Source: JASLEW01 sp035544895 (lineage in GTDB: Bacteria > Acidobacteriota > Thermoanaerobaculia > Multivoradales > UBA5704). Taken from it: a stretch of DNA of 64,000 nt. A program made the position numbers and the translations under genes. Where the stretch lies: the NCBI GenBank assembly GCA_035544895.1, contig DASZZM010000075.1, forward strand, positions 97,616 to 161,615. Reading direction: 5' to 3'. Of this stretch, positions 17,688-25,880 are shown one piece after another. The notes under the pieces were generated by a model, which saw only the letters and a program-made list of their open reading frames with translations, did no database searches and was not told the DNA's origin. Position 1 is the stretch's first letter, and each line of letters opens with the position of its first letter.

Positions 17688-18925
17688 AGTCCCGCCTTCT
17701 CGCGCAGCGTCGGAACGACAAGCTGGATGGGACGGTCCCGCTTGACCACGATGTCGCCGGAAGCCAGGGTGCCGCTGCTGATCTTGAGGTTCGGTCCTCG
17801 GGAGGAGGACCAGCGGTAGCCGGTCGGCGTCCGCGGGTCGCGCCGCAAGCTGACGTTGACCTGAATGGGCGGCCCCTGCTCCATGAGCTTGGCGACCAGC
17901 GCCTCGTTGCCCAGCAGGCGAGTCATGCCGCGGGCGGAAGAGGGGAACTCCGCCACCCACGTGACCCTGCCCAGGATCGCGCCGTACTCCTCCCGCTTGA
18001 CGGTGCTGGGCGCCACCCGGACCTTCATTCCCGGCTGCACGCGCTTGCCGGCCGAGGCGGGGACGAAGAGCACCGCCATCAGGTCCTCCGACAGCACCTC
18101 GACGGTCAAGATGGGCGTGCCGGGGCTCACCACACTGCCGCGGTCCGCCAGCACCTCCAGGACGCGGCCCGAGTAGGGAGAGACGATGTTGACGTTTTCG
18201 CCGAGCTTGGCGCGCAGCTCGTGGGCGTCGAGCTCGAGGTCGCGGATCGCGGCCTGGCGCGTCGTGAGCTGCTGGTCGAGCTGCTGGTCGGCCTCGATGC
18301 GCTTCAAGGCGAGCCCGCTCAAGTCGAGCCGGGCGCGGGCCAGGTCGTCCCGCTTGGAGTTCAATGCCTGCTGCGTGGTGAGGAAGGTCTCCTTGGTGAT
18401 CAGGCCTTCGTCGAGGAGGCTCTTTTGCGCGCCGAGCCTCTCTTGCAGAAGCGCCACGGCCTTTTCCAGGGCTCCGATGCTGCGTTCCAGGTCGGCGCGC
18501 TGCTGCTCGAGGTCGCGCGCCCGCAGCCGCTTCTGCTCGTCCGCCGAGCGCAGAAGGGCGTCGTACTCGCGCCGCAGGTCGGTCAGCTTGGCCTGGCTGT
18601 CGTGGATCTGGCGGAGCAGGGGTTCCTGGCGGATCTTCGCCACCGGCTGGCCCTTCTCGATCACATCCCCCACCTTCGCCAGGACCTCCTCGACCTGCCC
18701 GGCGGCCGCGGACACCAGGTCGGAGACTCCGCCGCGGCGGAGCAGGATTCCTTCCCCCTGGGCCTCGGTCGGGATCGAGCCCCATACGCTCCAGCCAATG
18801 GCGGCGAGGAGCAGCGCTCCCAGGCCGGCCAGGGCGAGCCATCCTCGCGGGTCGGTGACCTGGACGAGCTGGTCGAGCTGCTCGGGAGAGGACAGCCGCT
18901 CGAGGGCGACCTTGCGGAAGATCAT
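17684..18925 (-). CDS. HlyD-type membrane fusion protein of the NHLM exporter
   Basis: 413 residues from ATG 18925, which overlaps the TolC-like stop (ATGA). The N-terminus (MIFRKVALERL, then SSPEQLDQLVQVTDPRGWLA) matches the start of NHLM system secretion proteins; one membrane helix follows at about residues 35-50 (LAGLGALLLAAIGWSVWG). A lipoyl-like segment, a long coiled coil (about 110-240) and a C-terminal beta domain follow. Adaptor proteins bridge the ABC transporter and the outer-membrane channel. An N-terminal extension in the longer open frame is not used. Spans the periplasm. Confidence 0.92.
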   Translation of the reverse strand: MIFRKVALERLSSPEQLDQLVQVTDPRGWLALAGLGALLLAAIGWSVWGSIPTEAQGEGILLRRGGVSDLVSAAAGQVEEVLAKVGDVIEKGQPVAKIRQEPLLRQIHDSQAKLTDLRREYDALLRSADEQKRLRARDLEQQRADLERSIGALEKAVALLQERLGAQKSLLDEGLITKETFLTTQQALNSKRDDLARARLDLSGLALKRIEADQQLDQQLTTRQAAIRDLELDAHELRAKLGENVNIVSPYSGRVLEVLADRGSVVSPGTPILTVEVLSEDLMAVLFVPASAGKRVQPGMKVRVAPSTVKREEYGAILGRVTWVAEFPSSARGMTRLLGNEALVAKLMEQGPPIQVNVSLRRDPRTPTGYRWSSSRGPNLKISSGTLASGDIVVKRDRPIQLVVPTLREKAGL

Positions 18926-20478
18926 CGCAAGCCCTCCTCCGGCGGCGGCACGGTGATCAGGCGGGAGGCGTCGACGACGGCCGTTTCCTTCTCGCCGCCC
19001 AACAAGGTGCCGGTTTCGAAGCGCAGCCTGAGCAGGGCGACGGCGAGGGCGAGCTCGGCCGCGACCACGACCTGGCGCGCGGCGTCCAGCCGGTCGCGCT
19101 GTGTGATCACGTCGAGGATCGTCGACGTGCCGCCCCTGAGCTTCTTCTCCTCGTTGACCACCGCACGCTCGAAGAGCCGCACCGCCTCGCGGGCCCGGTC
19201 GAGCTGCCTGGCGTCGCGCCCCACCGCGTCGACCGCCACCGGCACACTGGCGCCGATCGACTTGACCAGGAGATCGACCGCCAGGGCACTCTGCCGCAGG
19301 GCGGCATCGCTCTGCACCAGCGCTCCGCGGGCGACGTGGTTCCAAATCGGCCAGGAGAGGGCCAGGGAGAGCGAGGCGCTGGCGCCCGGAACGTTTCTGT
19401 ACAGAGGGGCTATCAAGTCGCCTGCGCTCGAACCGCTCGAGAACCCCGAGTACGCAGGGGCCAGCACGAGGTCGAGTTGCGGCAGGAGCGCGTTCTCGGC
19501 GGCCTGGCGCAGGATCGCGGCGCCGCTTTGGCGGTCCCGCGCCGCCAGCAGGTCGGCCCGCCGCCGCAAGGCCTCGTCCAGGTAACGACCGGCTTCCTGA
19601 AGCAAGAACTCCTCGCTGGCGCGGAGACCAGGGAAAGAGTCACCGGGAAGAGGCAGGCGCCCGATCTCCATGGGGTCGAGGCCGATCTCCCGTCCCAGGT
19701 CGTACCGCGCCTGGAAGAGCTGGCGTTCGCCGCCGATGCGCGCCGACTCCTTGGCGGCCATATTGGCCTCGAGCTGCACTAGCTCGGCCGCCGGGACCTG
19801 GTCGGCCGCGATAAGCTTGCGGGTGTTGTCGAGGAGCTCGCGGGAGCTTGACTCGCTGGCCCGCAGCGCCTGAAGGTTCGCCACCGCAGCCTGAACCGTC
19901 CAGTACTGGGTTCCGACGGCGAGGACGCGCTGCGCGACGGTGTGCCGCACGTCGAGGCGGCTCGCCTCGACCTCGCGCCCGGCGGCGAGCTCGCCCGCCG
20001 CCGTGGCCCTCCGGCCGCGGCCGCGCAGCAGCGGTTGGCGGACCTGGAAGAAGACGGTGCCCGTGTTGGCGGCGCCCGTCCCGGCGGTGAGGTCCTCGGA
20101 GCGCAGGAGCTGGATCTTCGGCTGGATCGAGAGGCCGGCGCGGAAGAGCTCGGTGAGGGCCAGGTCCTCCTGGAGCGTCCGATTCCGCTGGCTGGTGGAT
20201 GCCGAGAGGGGGATCCTGGTGTCGGCCTCCGTCACGTCCGAGCCCAGCACCGGATCGAACTTGCCGGTCGCCACCTCCAGGGCACCGCGCGCCGCCGCGA
20301 GCCGTGCCTGCTCGATCGCGACGTTGGGGTCGTGTTCCAGAGCCAGCTGCACGGCGTCGAACAGGCTCAGGCCGCCGGCGGAGGAAAGCTGCTCTGCCGC
20401 CACGACGCTGCTGCGGGGCGCGAAACCTGCCATAGCCGAAAGAGCTAGCCAGAACTGGAAACTGCGTATCAAGTTCAA
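18922..20478 (-). CDS. TolC-like outer membrane efflux protein
   Basis: 518 residues. An N-terminal hydrophobic segment and a SSVVAAEQ-type cleavage region look like a signal peptide. The mature part has two long helical halves with outer membrane efflux repeats: LSLFDAVQLALEHDPNVAIEQARLAAA in the first half, and VDLLVKSIGASVPVAVDAVGRD plus ARQVVVAAELALAVALLRLRFETGTLLG in the second, typical of TolC folds. It heads the export operon (TolC-like, HlyD-like, ABC with C39, ABC, cyclic-nucleotide protein) and completes a tripartite exporter. Only 20 bp separate its start from the divergent HExxH gene, so its promoter must overlap that gene or lie in its own 5' end, or the true start is further inside. 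Confidence 0.9.
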   Translation of the reverse strand: MNLIRSFQFWLALSAMAGFAPRSSVVAAEQLSSAGGLSLFDAVQLALEHDPNVAIEQARLAAARGALEVATGKFDPVLGSDVTEADTRIPLSASTSQRNRTLQEDLALTELFRAGLSIQPKIQLLRSEDLTAGTGAANTGTVFFQVRQPLLRGRGRRATAAGELAAGREVEASRLDVRHTVAQRVLAVGTQYWTVQAAVANLQALRASESSSRELLDNTRKLIAADQVPAAELVQLEANMAAKESARIGGERQLFQARYDLGREIGLDPMEIGRLPLPGDSFPGLRASEEFLLQEAGRYLDEALRRRADLLAARDRQSGAAILRQAAENALLPQLDLVLAPAYSGFSSGSSAGDLIAPLYRNVPGASASLSLALSWPIWNHVARGALVQSDAALRQSALAVDLLVKSIGASVPVAVDAVGRDARQLDRAREAVRLFERAVVNEEKKLRGGTSTILDVITQRDRLDAARQVVVAAELALAVALLRLRFETGTLLGGEKETAVVDASRLITVPPPEEGLR

Positions 20479-20498
20479 AGCTGGATTAGGCTACCAGC

Positions 20499-21764
20499 AT
20501 GGAGGGAGGGCTTCAAGCGGCGGAGCGCTTCGTGTTCCTTGCACGACTGGGGGCCTCGCCGTCCGAGGCCGCCGAGCTCATGGCGTACAACGAAAACGCC
20601 TTCGATCTCGGCGCCCTCGGCCGACAGATGCAGTTCCCGCTGCCCGACGAGCCCTTCGTGGCCTTCTGGCAGGCTCTGGTGGAGGAATGCCGGACCGCGG
20701 ATACCTTCGCCGTGCTGCAGAAGCACCTGCCGCAGCTCTGCTTCCCCATCCGCGAAGGAATCAGCGCTACGGCAGGCTACCGCGCCGCGACCCGCCAGGG
20801 CCTGCCGCCGGGAGCGATCCCCGAGGCGACCGGCCTCGAGCTGGAACGAAGCGAGGAGATCGAAGTAGTCCTCCACCCTAGCGCGGCCGGCCGCATTCCG
20901 CTGCTGATCGCGCGCCGACGCAAAGACTTCGTCTCCCTAGTGCGCGCCCTGGCCAAGAGGAACGAGCCGGAGCCGGTCCTCGACTCGCAGGGCGCCTTGA
21001 TGGTCTCGGGCTACAACAACTGGAGCCGAATCGGGGAGCTCAGGCGACGCTGGGAAGCGCTCCCTCCGGGAGCGCGAGAGTCCGCGACCTGGGGGGAGGA
21101 ACTGGCGCGGATCAAGGACCGACGGGACCTCTACCAGGACCGCTTCATCCTGCTCTCCGACGGCCCCTACAGCGCCGTGCCGGCCCGCGAGCTGGGCCTC
21201 GACGATGCCTCCTGGCGGGAGATGTCGCTCGTCCTGCGCCGGGAACACGAGTGCGCGCACTACCTAACCCGGCGCCTCTTCGGCTCGATGCGCAACAACG
21301 TCCTCGACGAGCTGATCGCGGACTACGCGGGCATGGTCGGGTCTGCCGGGAGGTTTCGCGCTGCCTGGTTCTTGCGCTTCCTGGGAATCGAAGAGGTGCC
21401 TCGGCCGGGCCATCAGCCATTGGCCGGCGCTTCAGCCGTGCCCAGCACTCCCGAAAGCTCGCCAGTACACCCAACTGGCCGCGACCGTGCCAGCGGACGG
21501 CTTGACCTCTACCGCGGCAAGCCGTCCTTGTCCGATGGCGCTTTCCGCCTGCTTCAACTGCTGATCCAGGCAGCCGCCGTCAACCTTGAGCGCTTCGACG
21601 CGCGGCGCCCTGCGGGGCCGCTGTCGCCGCAGGAGAGCACGCTCGCGATCGCGGCTCTGGCCTCTTTACGGCTGAACGACTTGGCCGCGACGGGAGCGGA
21701 CGCAGTCCTGGCCGGAACGGTTGAGGAGCTGAGACGCCGCTGTCAGGCGACCCAAAATCGTTAG
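20499..21764 (+). CDS. Possible zinc-metallopeptidase-like protein (HExxH) associated with the exporter
   Basis: 421 residues, cytoplasmic by composition. A zincin-like site is visible: HECAH at 250-254 (H250, E251, H254) followed by NNVLDELIADYAG, where E271 could be the third ligand, 17 residues after the second His. That spacing is usual for gluzincin-type sites. The rest is helical and unrecognised; I recall similar hypothetical proteins beside NHLM clusters (memory, not verified). Role may be maturation of the exported peptide or of a modifying enzyme. Divergent start 20 bp from the TolC-like gene. GGAGG-like sequence is not visible before ATG 20499. Confidence 0.7.
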   Translation: MEGGLQAAERFVFLARLGASPSEAAELMAYNENAFDLGALGRQMQFPLPDEPFVAFWQALVEECRTADTFAVLQKHLPQLCFPIREGISATAGYRAATRQGLPPGAIPEATGLELERSEEIEVVLHPSAAGRIPLLIARRRKDFVSLVRALAKRNEPEPVLDSQGALMVSGYNNWSRIGELRRRWEALPPGARESATWGEELARIKDRRDLYQDRFILLSDGPYSAVPARELGLDDASWREMSLVLRREHECAHYLTRRLFGSMRNNVLDELIADYAGMVGSAGRFRAAWFLRFLGIEEVPRPGHQPLAGASAVPSTPESSPVHPTGRDRASGRLDLYRGKPSLSDGAFRLLQLLIQAAAVNLERFDARRPAGPLSPQESTLAIAALASLRLNDLAATGADAVLAGTVEELRRRCQATQNR

Positions 21765-21855
21765 TTTTTTAGTTAAGTTAGCATCAATTCATGGAGGTGA
21801 CCGGGGCCGGGCCGGGATCGTATCCCTGTCTTACCGCGATTTCGCCCTTCTCCAC

Positions 21856-21884
21856 TTGACTATTATCCGAACTTCGAGTAGCAT
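21856..21884 (+). promoter_or_regulatory. Promoter of the precursor/enzyme operon
   Basis: TTGACT (21856-21861) and TAGCAT (21879-21884) are 17 bp apart, so a leader of about 140 nt precedes the small precursor gene at 22032. It is the best match to the consensus in the region and faces the right way. Confidence 0.55.
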
Positions 21885-21978
21885 GGAACTCGACCGATCG
21901 GGGAATGCGGCGACGCAGAGGCTGATGGTGGCGGAGCGACCCCCGGGAGAGGAGACGTCGTTGATTCGCCATTTCCTC

Positions 21979-21998
21979 GTCCTGCTGCCCAGCAGGAC
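21979..21998 (+). promoter_or_regulatory. Leader hairpin
   Basis: Perfect 8-bp stem (GTCCTGCT/AGCAGGAC) with a four-base loop, between the promoter and the precursor start. It might stabilise the RNA or control translation (inference); no U-run follows, so it is not a plain terminator. Confidence 0.4.
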
Positions 21999-22031
21999 GG
22001 CAACCCGAACACCAGACAAAGGAGTCGAGCC

Positions 22032-22172
22032 ATGCCCGAAAAGGAAAGTGAGCAGAAAGAGAGCAAGGAACTGACCGTGGACGATCTCGAAGCCGTCGCC
22101 GGCGGGGCCGAACCGGAAGGCGTTGAGATCGGCGAAACCGACGGAGGGAGCAAAGACGTCAAGATAAGCTAG
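22032..22172 (+). CDS. Small double-glycine RiPP precursor
   Basis: 46 residues, missed by length filters. Charged leader (MPEKESEQKESKE) then LTVDDLEAVAGG, the same double-glycine pattern as the Nif11-like peptide (LSDDDLDQVAGG), ending at residue 25. The core (residues 26-46) starts AEPEGVEIG and ends KDVKIS: very acidic, Gly-rich, no Cys, Ser/Thr few. A core with no obvious thioether or azoline targets points to another chemistry, such as hydroxylation, phosphorylation or AMPylation (inference). ATG 22032 is preceded by AAAGGAGTC. A strong hairpin follows, then the first enzyme gene. This is the first gene of the operon. Confidence 0.72.
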   Translation: MPEKESEQKESKELTVDDLEAVAGGAEPEGVEIGETDGGSKDVKIS

Positions 22173-22189
22173 GAGTCAATGTCTCTATT

Positions 22190-22236
22190 CGGAAGGAGGT
22201 AGGCGCACTGCTTGGCCTGTTTCCTACCTCCTTCCG
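22190..22236 (+). terminator. Attenuator-like 14-bp perfect hairpin between precursor and enzymes
   Basis: Arms 22190-22203 and 22223-22236 are perfect complements (14 bp, GC/AT mixed), with a 19-base loop. It lies 17 bases after the precursor stop and before the next gene at 22260. No U-run follows, so it would act as a partial terminator, RNase block or RNA stabiliser. This arrangement often sets a high ratio of precursor to enzyme mRNA in RiPP clusters (family knowledge). Confidence 0.6.
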
Positions 22237-22259
22237 CGTCAGCTCTTCTGCAGGAGACC

Positions 22260-23501
22260 ATGACCTTGCAAGGGCCAACTCCGCTATTACCCGAAGCCCT
22301 GCGCGAGGTCCGCGCAGCGGCAGTTGATGCCGAATTGCACGCCGAGTCCTTGCTCCGGGTACCTCTGATAAAGAGAGTCTTCACCCATCCTGATTTCCGT
22401 CTCATCGAACGCGGGATCGACGCCTACTGGACCTACCAAAAGGCCAGTCCCATCACGGTCAGCGGCTTCAATCCCATGCAAGGAGCCTATTTTTATAGTC
22501 GAACTGCTCTCTTCTCACGCTGGCTCGAACAACCGTGCAATTCTGCCCGCGAGCTCAACGAGAACGACCTTTTACTGATGGAAGTCCTCTTCATGACTCA
22601 TGACTTCTTGCACGCATGGACTTACCAGATGATCGACAAACTACGCCCAGATATCGGGATCTTCTCTCGACCGATCAACGCCGGCAATATCGAAGAATAC
22701 TCTTTCTACCACCTTCTCTCCGAGGCCGTGGCAACGGTTGGGCTCGACTACTGGTTCCTTTCTGTCAACGATATAAATTCCTTCTGCGATATCGGGAGCG
22801 TCAAAGGCGGCCCTCTGACCGTGAGCTACCGCGAGACCTACCTTCCCGAGTACCAGAGGTTTTGTCCCGATTTGAGAGTCCAGTCCCCTCGGTTCCTAAA
22901 TACTATTTCCAAGTTCTACTGCACCGGGAAGTTCCCGGGCTTCGATGCTTCAGATCTGCGACGTAGCCCTCGGCTCTTTGCATGGCTCAGACACGAGCTT
23001 CAGTACGGCGTAACTCAGCGTGAGCTGACCCGCTCGTGGATGATGTTTCTCGCGGAGGAATCCCTGGAGATGACCAAAACCGAGTTGTCTTCTCCGCTGA
23101 CCTTCACGCCTGAATTCGAGCAACTCACCGAAGAGCTTTCGGAAGCCCTCTGGCAGTTGGTCAAGAACGACGAAGATCTCTGCGTCCGCTGGAATCGGCC
23201 CGCATCACGCCGCCATTCGAGCTGCGATCGGACACCCGATTTCCGATTCCTCAACCTGAATTGTTGGGAACCGGAGCAGTGGCGTGATCTGAGGTTCGGA
23301 CGTGACAGTAAGACCTTTCAATACCTTCTGTTTCAATATCTGGCTGCGATTCCACTCGCCTCTGTCCCGCGGGAGCGACTGCATTATGTCGACCTGCTCA
23401 AGCGGGAGTGCGATCCCCAGCTCGTCCAGCTACTGATGGGAGATCTTCCGCGGCTGCCGGTGGGCGGCAGCGAGCCCCGCGACTTGTTCATCGCCAACTG
23501 A
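22260..23501 (+). CDS. Unknown helical protein of the RiPP operon, possible metal site
   Basis: 413 residues, mostly helical and without signal or membrane segments. ATG 22260 is preceded by AGGAGACC, so the longer open frame is not the start. Candidate metal ligands are E109, H114 and H118 (E-x4-H-x3-H within MEVLFMTHDFLHAW) and H151 and E155 (YHLLSEAVATVGLDYW). A similar pattern occurs in helical diiron and heme-oxygenase-like oxidases, but spacing and fold are unproven. No named family was recognised. It lies between the 46-residue precursor and the SelO-like protein, so it is likely a modifying enzyme or peptide-binding protein. Encoded with a lower GC content than the neighbours, suggesting transfer (inference). 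Confidence 0.75.
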   Translation: MTLQGPTPLLPEALREVRAAAVDAELHAESLLRVPLIKRVFTHPDFRLIERGIDAYWTYQKASPITVSGFNPMQGAYFYSRTALFSRWLEQPCNSARELNENDLLLMEVLFMTHDFLHAWTYQMIDKLRPDIGIFSRPINAGNIEEYSFYHLLSEAVATVGLDYWFLSVNDINSFCDIGSVKGGPLTVSYRETYLPEYQRFCPDLRVQSPRFLNTISKFYCTGKFPGFDASDLRRSPRLFAWLRHELQYGVTQRELTRSWMMFLAEESLEMTKTELSSPLTFTPEFEQLTEELSEALWQLVKNDEDLCVRWNRPASRRHSSCDRTPDFRFLNLNCWEPEQWRDLRFGRDSKTFQYLLFQYLAAIPLASVPRERLHYVDLLKRECDPQLVQLLMGDLPRLPVGGSEPRDLFIAN

Positions 23502-23531
23502 GCGGCCACGCTCGCCTGAGGAGCGCCCGAG

Positions 23532-25178
23532 ATGCCGATCGATGAGCAGTATCCCTGGGACGTTCCAGTGCCTATCCGGACCGGTGACTTCTGCTCTGTC
23601 TTCCCGAAGCACAAGCATTGCAATATCGTGACGGCCGCGGAGCGAATAGGTCCTTTCGGGGTCCAGCGGCAGCCCCTCCCCGCGGAGCAACTTCTATTTG
23701 CCGATCAGCAAATGACTCCGTTCTCTTACGTGAGCAGACGCCTGGGTTCCGGAAGGTCCGGCGTCTACCGAGGTCTGTATTTGAAAGGCATTGGCCGTAC
23801 GCCGCTGGCGGCCAACTGGAATGACAACGACGTCACTCACAATACCGGCCACATGACCGCCAGCTCCGCGATCAGAGAGTATGTGATCAGCGTATATACG
23901 AGAGCTGCCGGCGGCGAAAGCTCCATCGTTCCCTGTCAAGGAGTTCTGCTCAGGCCCCTGAGCCCCGAGCTGGATCGCCTCCGGGCCCTGCTTTCGGAAG
24001 CCTTCCCGGAAGAGGCTCTGCCGGCGGCGGACGGAGCGATCCAAGCCATCACCGTCAAGCCAGGTGCTTTCGCCAGAATCTCGAACTTCGCCTGGCTCCT
24101 GCACCATCTGACGCCGCGTTGCATCCCGGATGGCAGCACCAGCCTCTCATGCTTTGCCAAGCTGCTGGCGGTTGCCCTCTCGGAACCATACGGTGAATCT
24201 GCCTCCGACCCCCGCGAGATCAGTCCTCAAACCCTCGTCGTTCAGCTCGCGAAGGCAGTGGATCGAGCCTGCCGGCACTTCGCGCTGTGGCTGAAGCTGG
24301 GAATCTGGTGGGGATCGTTTGGCAACAACTTCACCGTAGACGGTCGGTTCCTGGACCTCGAGACCCCGAGCGTTGCGGGTGGCCCCTTCCTCGGTCGATT
24401 GTCGTCTGAAGGAGTCCTCGCCGGCCCCATCCGGCGAAGTTCGGTCGTCGGGACGGAGATCTTCTTCTATCTGACGCAGATGCAGCTCTTCTGCAGGCTG
24501 ATCGTCCAGACCCTATCCTGCTTGCCTCCCTGGTTTCACCCCATCGAAAGGGAGTTTGCCCGTGCACTGGCCGAGCAGATCGAGCTCAGGTTGTTAGGAG
24601 ATGTCTCGATCCTGAGCTGCCGGGAGCGGGCCGTAGAATTTGCTCTCGGTTTGCACCAAGGCGCTGCTCCCGGGCTCTCGCTCGCAGCCTCGGCCAGGCT
24701 CCGTGAGATCCTTGCCTACGAGCACGATCGGATCACCGGCAGGAACGTCCACTCCGAGCCTCGAAGGGCCTGGGAGGAGACCATCCTGCTCGGCATCCCT
24801 CCGATCATTTCCGACGCCGGAGCGAAGCTGAGATTTCATGCCCTGCGCCTCGCCGGGAATGAAGCGATCGTGCCCGCACTGGAGGCTCAGGAGCGCGCCC
24901 GGGGCTTGCATGCCCTCATCGCCGAGCTCGATGCGACCACCGACGTTGACGAGCTCCTGTTCAAGCTGGCCGACGTCGAGAGACGCGTCCACGCCCTGGT
25001 CGTCCGTACCGGCGACTCTCCCGCCATGAAGCCCGCCATAGAGGAAGTTGGCACGGACCGCGCGGCCCCAGTTCCCTTCCCACGCTGCTCGGACACCACC
25101 GGCGCGAGGCCTATACCGAGTTGGTGCCGTGACGAAGGAGGCAGTAGCGATGAACCTGGTTCCGAGTCGTACTCATGA
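23532..25178 (+). CDS. SelO-like (YdiU) pseudokinase-type protein in the RiPP operon
   Basis: 548 residues. Several blocks match SelO: a Lys-containing LKGIGRTPL at 84-92 (SelO: LKGxGxTPYSR), SSAIREYVIS at about 111-120 (SelO: LRSxIREYL), ITVKPGAFARISNF at 173-186 (SelO: RVxxSHxRxGxF), and a catalytic-loop-like GSFGNNFTVDG at 261-271 with DLETPS at 275-280 (SelO: GVMNTDNM followed by DYGP). SelO is a pseudokinase that transfers AMP to protein Ser/Thr/Tyr. Sequence is divergent (GDGR block replaced by WNDNDVTHNTGHMT), so activity is inference. A long C-terminal tail with low complexity may be disordered. In this operon it could AMPylate or phosphorylate a peptide. Confidence 0.65.
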   Translation: MPIDEQYPWDVPVPIRTGDFCSVFPKHKHCNIVTAAERIGPFGVQRQPLPAEQLLFADQQMTPFSYVSRRLGSGRSGVYRGLYLKGIGRTPLAANWNDNDVTHNTGHMTASSAIREYVISVYTRAAGGESSIVPCQGVLLRPLSPELDRLRALLSEAFPEEALPAADGAIQAITVKPGAFARISNFAWLLHHLTPRCIPDGSTSLSCFAKLLAVALSEPYGESASDPREISPQTLVVQLAKAVDRACRHFALWLKLGIWWGSFGNNFTVDGRFLDLETPSVAGGPFLGRLSSEGVLAGPIRRSSVVGTEIFFYLTQMQLFCRLIVQTLSCLPPWFHPIEREFARALAEQIELRLLGDVSILSCRERAVEFALGLHQGAAPGLSLAASARLREILAYEHDRITGRNVHSEPRRAWEETILLGIPPIISDAGAKLRFHALRLAGNEAIVPALEAQERARGLHALIAELDATTDVDELLFKLADVERRVHALVVRTGDSPAMKPAIEEVGTDRAAPVPFPRCSDTTGARPIPSWCRDEGGSSDEPGSESYS

Positions 25179-25794
25179 AATAGCCGACCGGCGCGTCTAC
25201 GTCTACGACCAGGTCTTTCCACCAGAGGTGGTACGCAACTTCGCCAATGTAGTGCTGCAATTGTCCTTCCGGCGCCGCGAATCTTTTGATCGGGAGCTGA
25301 GCGTTGGTATTGACAAGGAGAAATTTCGACAGGCGCCATTCCTATGGCCGGTGACGGAAACCCTATTTGAAAGTGTCGCCAAGCGTGAGCTTGGCGTCAC
25401 CGATCCATCGGTGTCTTTCTCGCATACCTATGCGGCCGCCATGGGCCCGGGTAGTTGCGGAACCCTGCACCGGGACATCGACTCCAGCGACAGCGTGACT
25501 TTTCTTTACTATGCCAATCTGGTCTGGAGAGGGGAATGGGGCGGAGAAACGGTGTTCTACGATCAGCACCTCGACGCCGTTGCCGCGGTGACACCGAAGC
25601 CTGGCCGGCTGGTCATGTTTCACTCGAACCTCTTTCATCGAGCTGGGGTTCCCCACCCCGACACGCCCACCTATCGTTATACCGTGTCGGTCTTCTATTG
25701 CCCCTATAGGGAGTCTGTAGAGGGAAAGGAGTCGACGGAGAGATTTGCAGCGCCCCAGGCCACGGATTCCCTCCACGAGATCGGCCGGCATTAG
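25150..25794 (+). CDS. 2-oxoglutarate/Fe(II) oxygenase (prolyl 4-hydroxylase-like)
   Basis: 214 residues from ATG 25150 with AGGAGG-like RBS; overlaps the previous gene by 29 bp. Iron ligands: H107 and D109 (LHRDID), and H163 (FHRAGVPHP); R176 is the 2-oxoglutarate-binding Arg. The blocks GGETVFYD (131-138), KPGRLVMFHS and YRYTVSVFY are typical of the P4H superfamily. As the operon encodes a Pro-rich core (GPPPVT) in the next gene, hydroxylation of Pro or of another residue is a natural candidate reaction (inference). No signal peptide. Confidence 0.88.
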   Translation: MNLVPSRTHEIADRRVYVYDQVFPPEVVRNFANVVLQLSFRRRESFDRELSVGIDKEKFRQAPFLWPVTETLFESVAKRELGVTDPSVSFSHTYAAAMGPGSCGTLHRDIDSSDSVTFLYYANLVWRGEWGGETVFYDQHLDAVAAVTPKPGRLVMFHSNLFHRAGVPHPDTPTYRYTVSVFYCPYRESVEGKESTERFAAPQATDSLHEIGRH

Positions 25795-25880
25795 AGGAAA
25801 GAAATACTACCAGGGCCCCCGGCCGGCGGCAGACCGGGAGATCGCGGCTCGAGTCTTTTCCGAGAGCTCATGACACCGTA

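Noticed and set aside
17688..18842. N-terminal extension of the C39 ABC protein frame
   Set aside because: It is antisense or out of frame with the HlyD-like gene and Arg/Pro-rich; GTG 17687 is coupled to the previous stop.
21765..21855. T-run after the HExxH gene as terminator
   Set aside because: No hairpin precedes the T-run.
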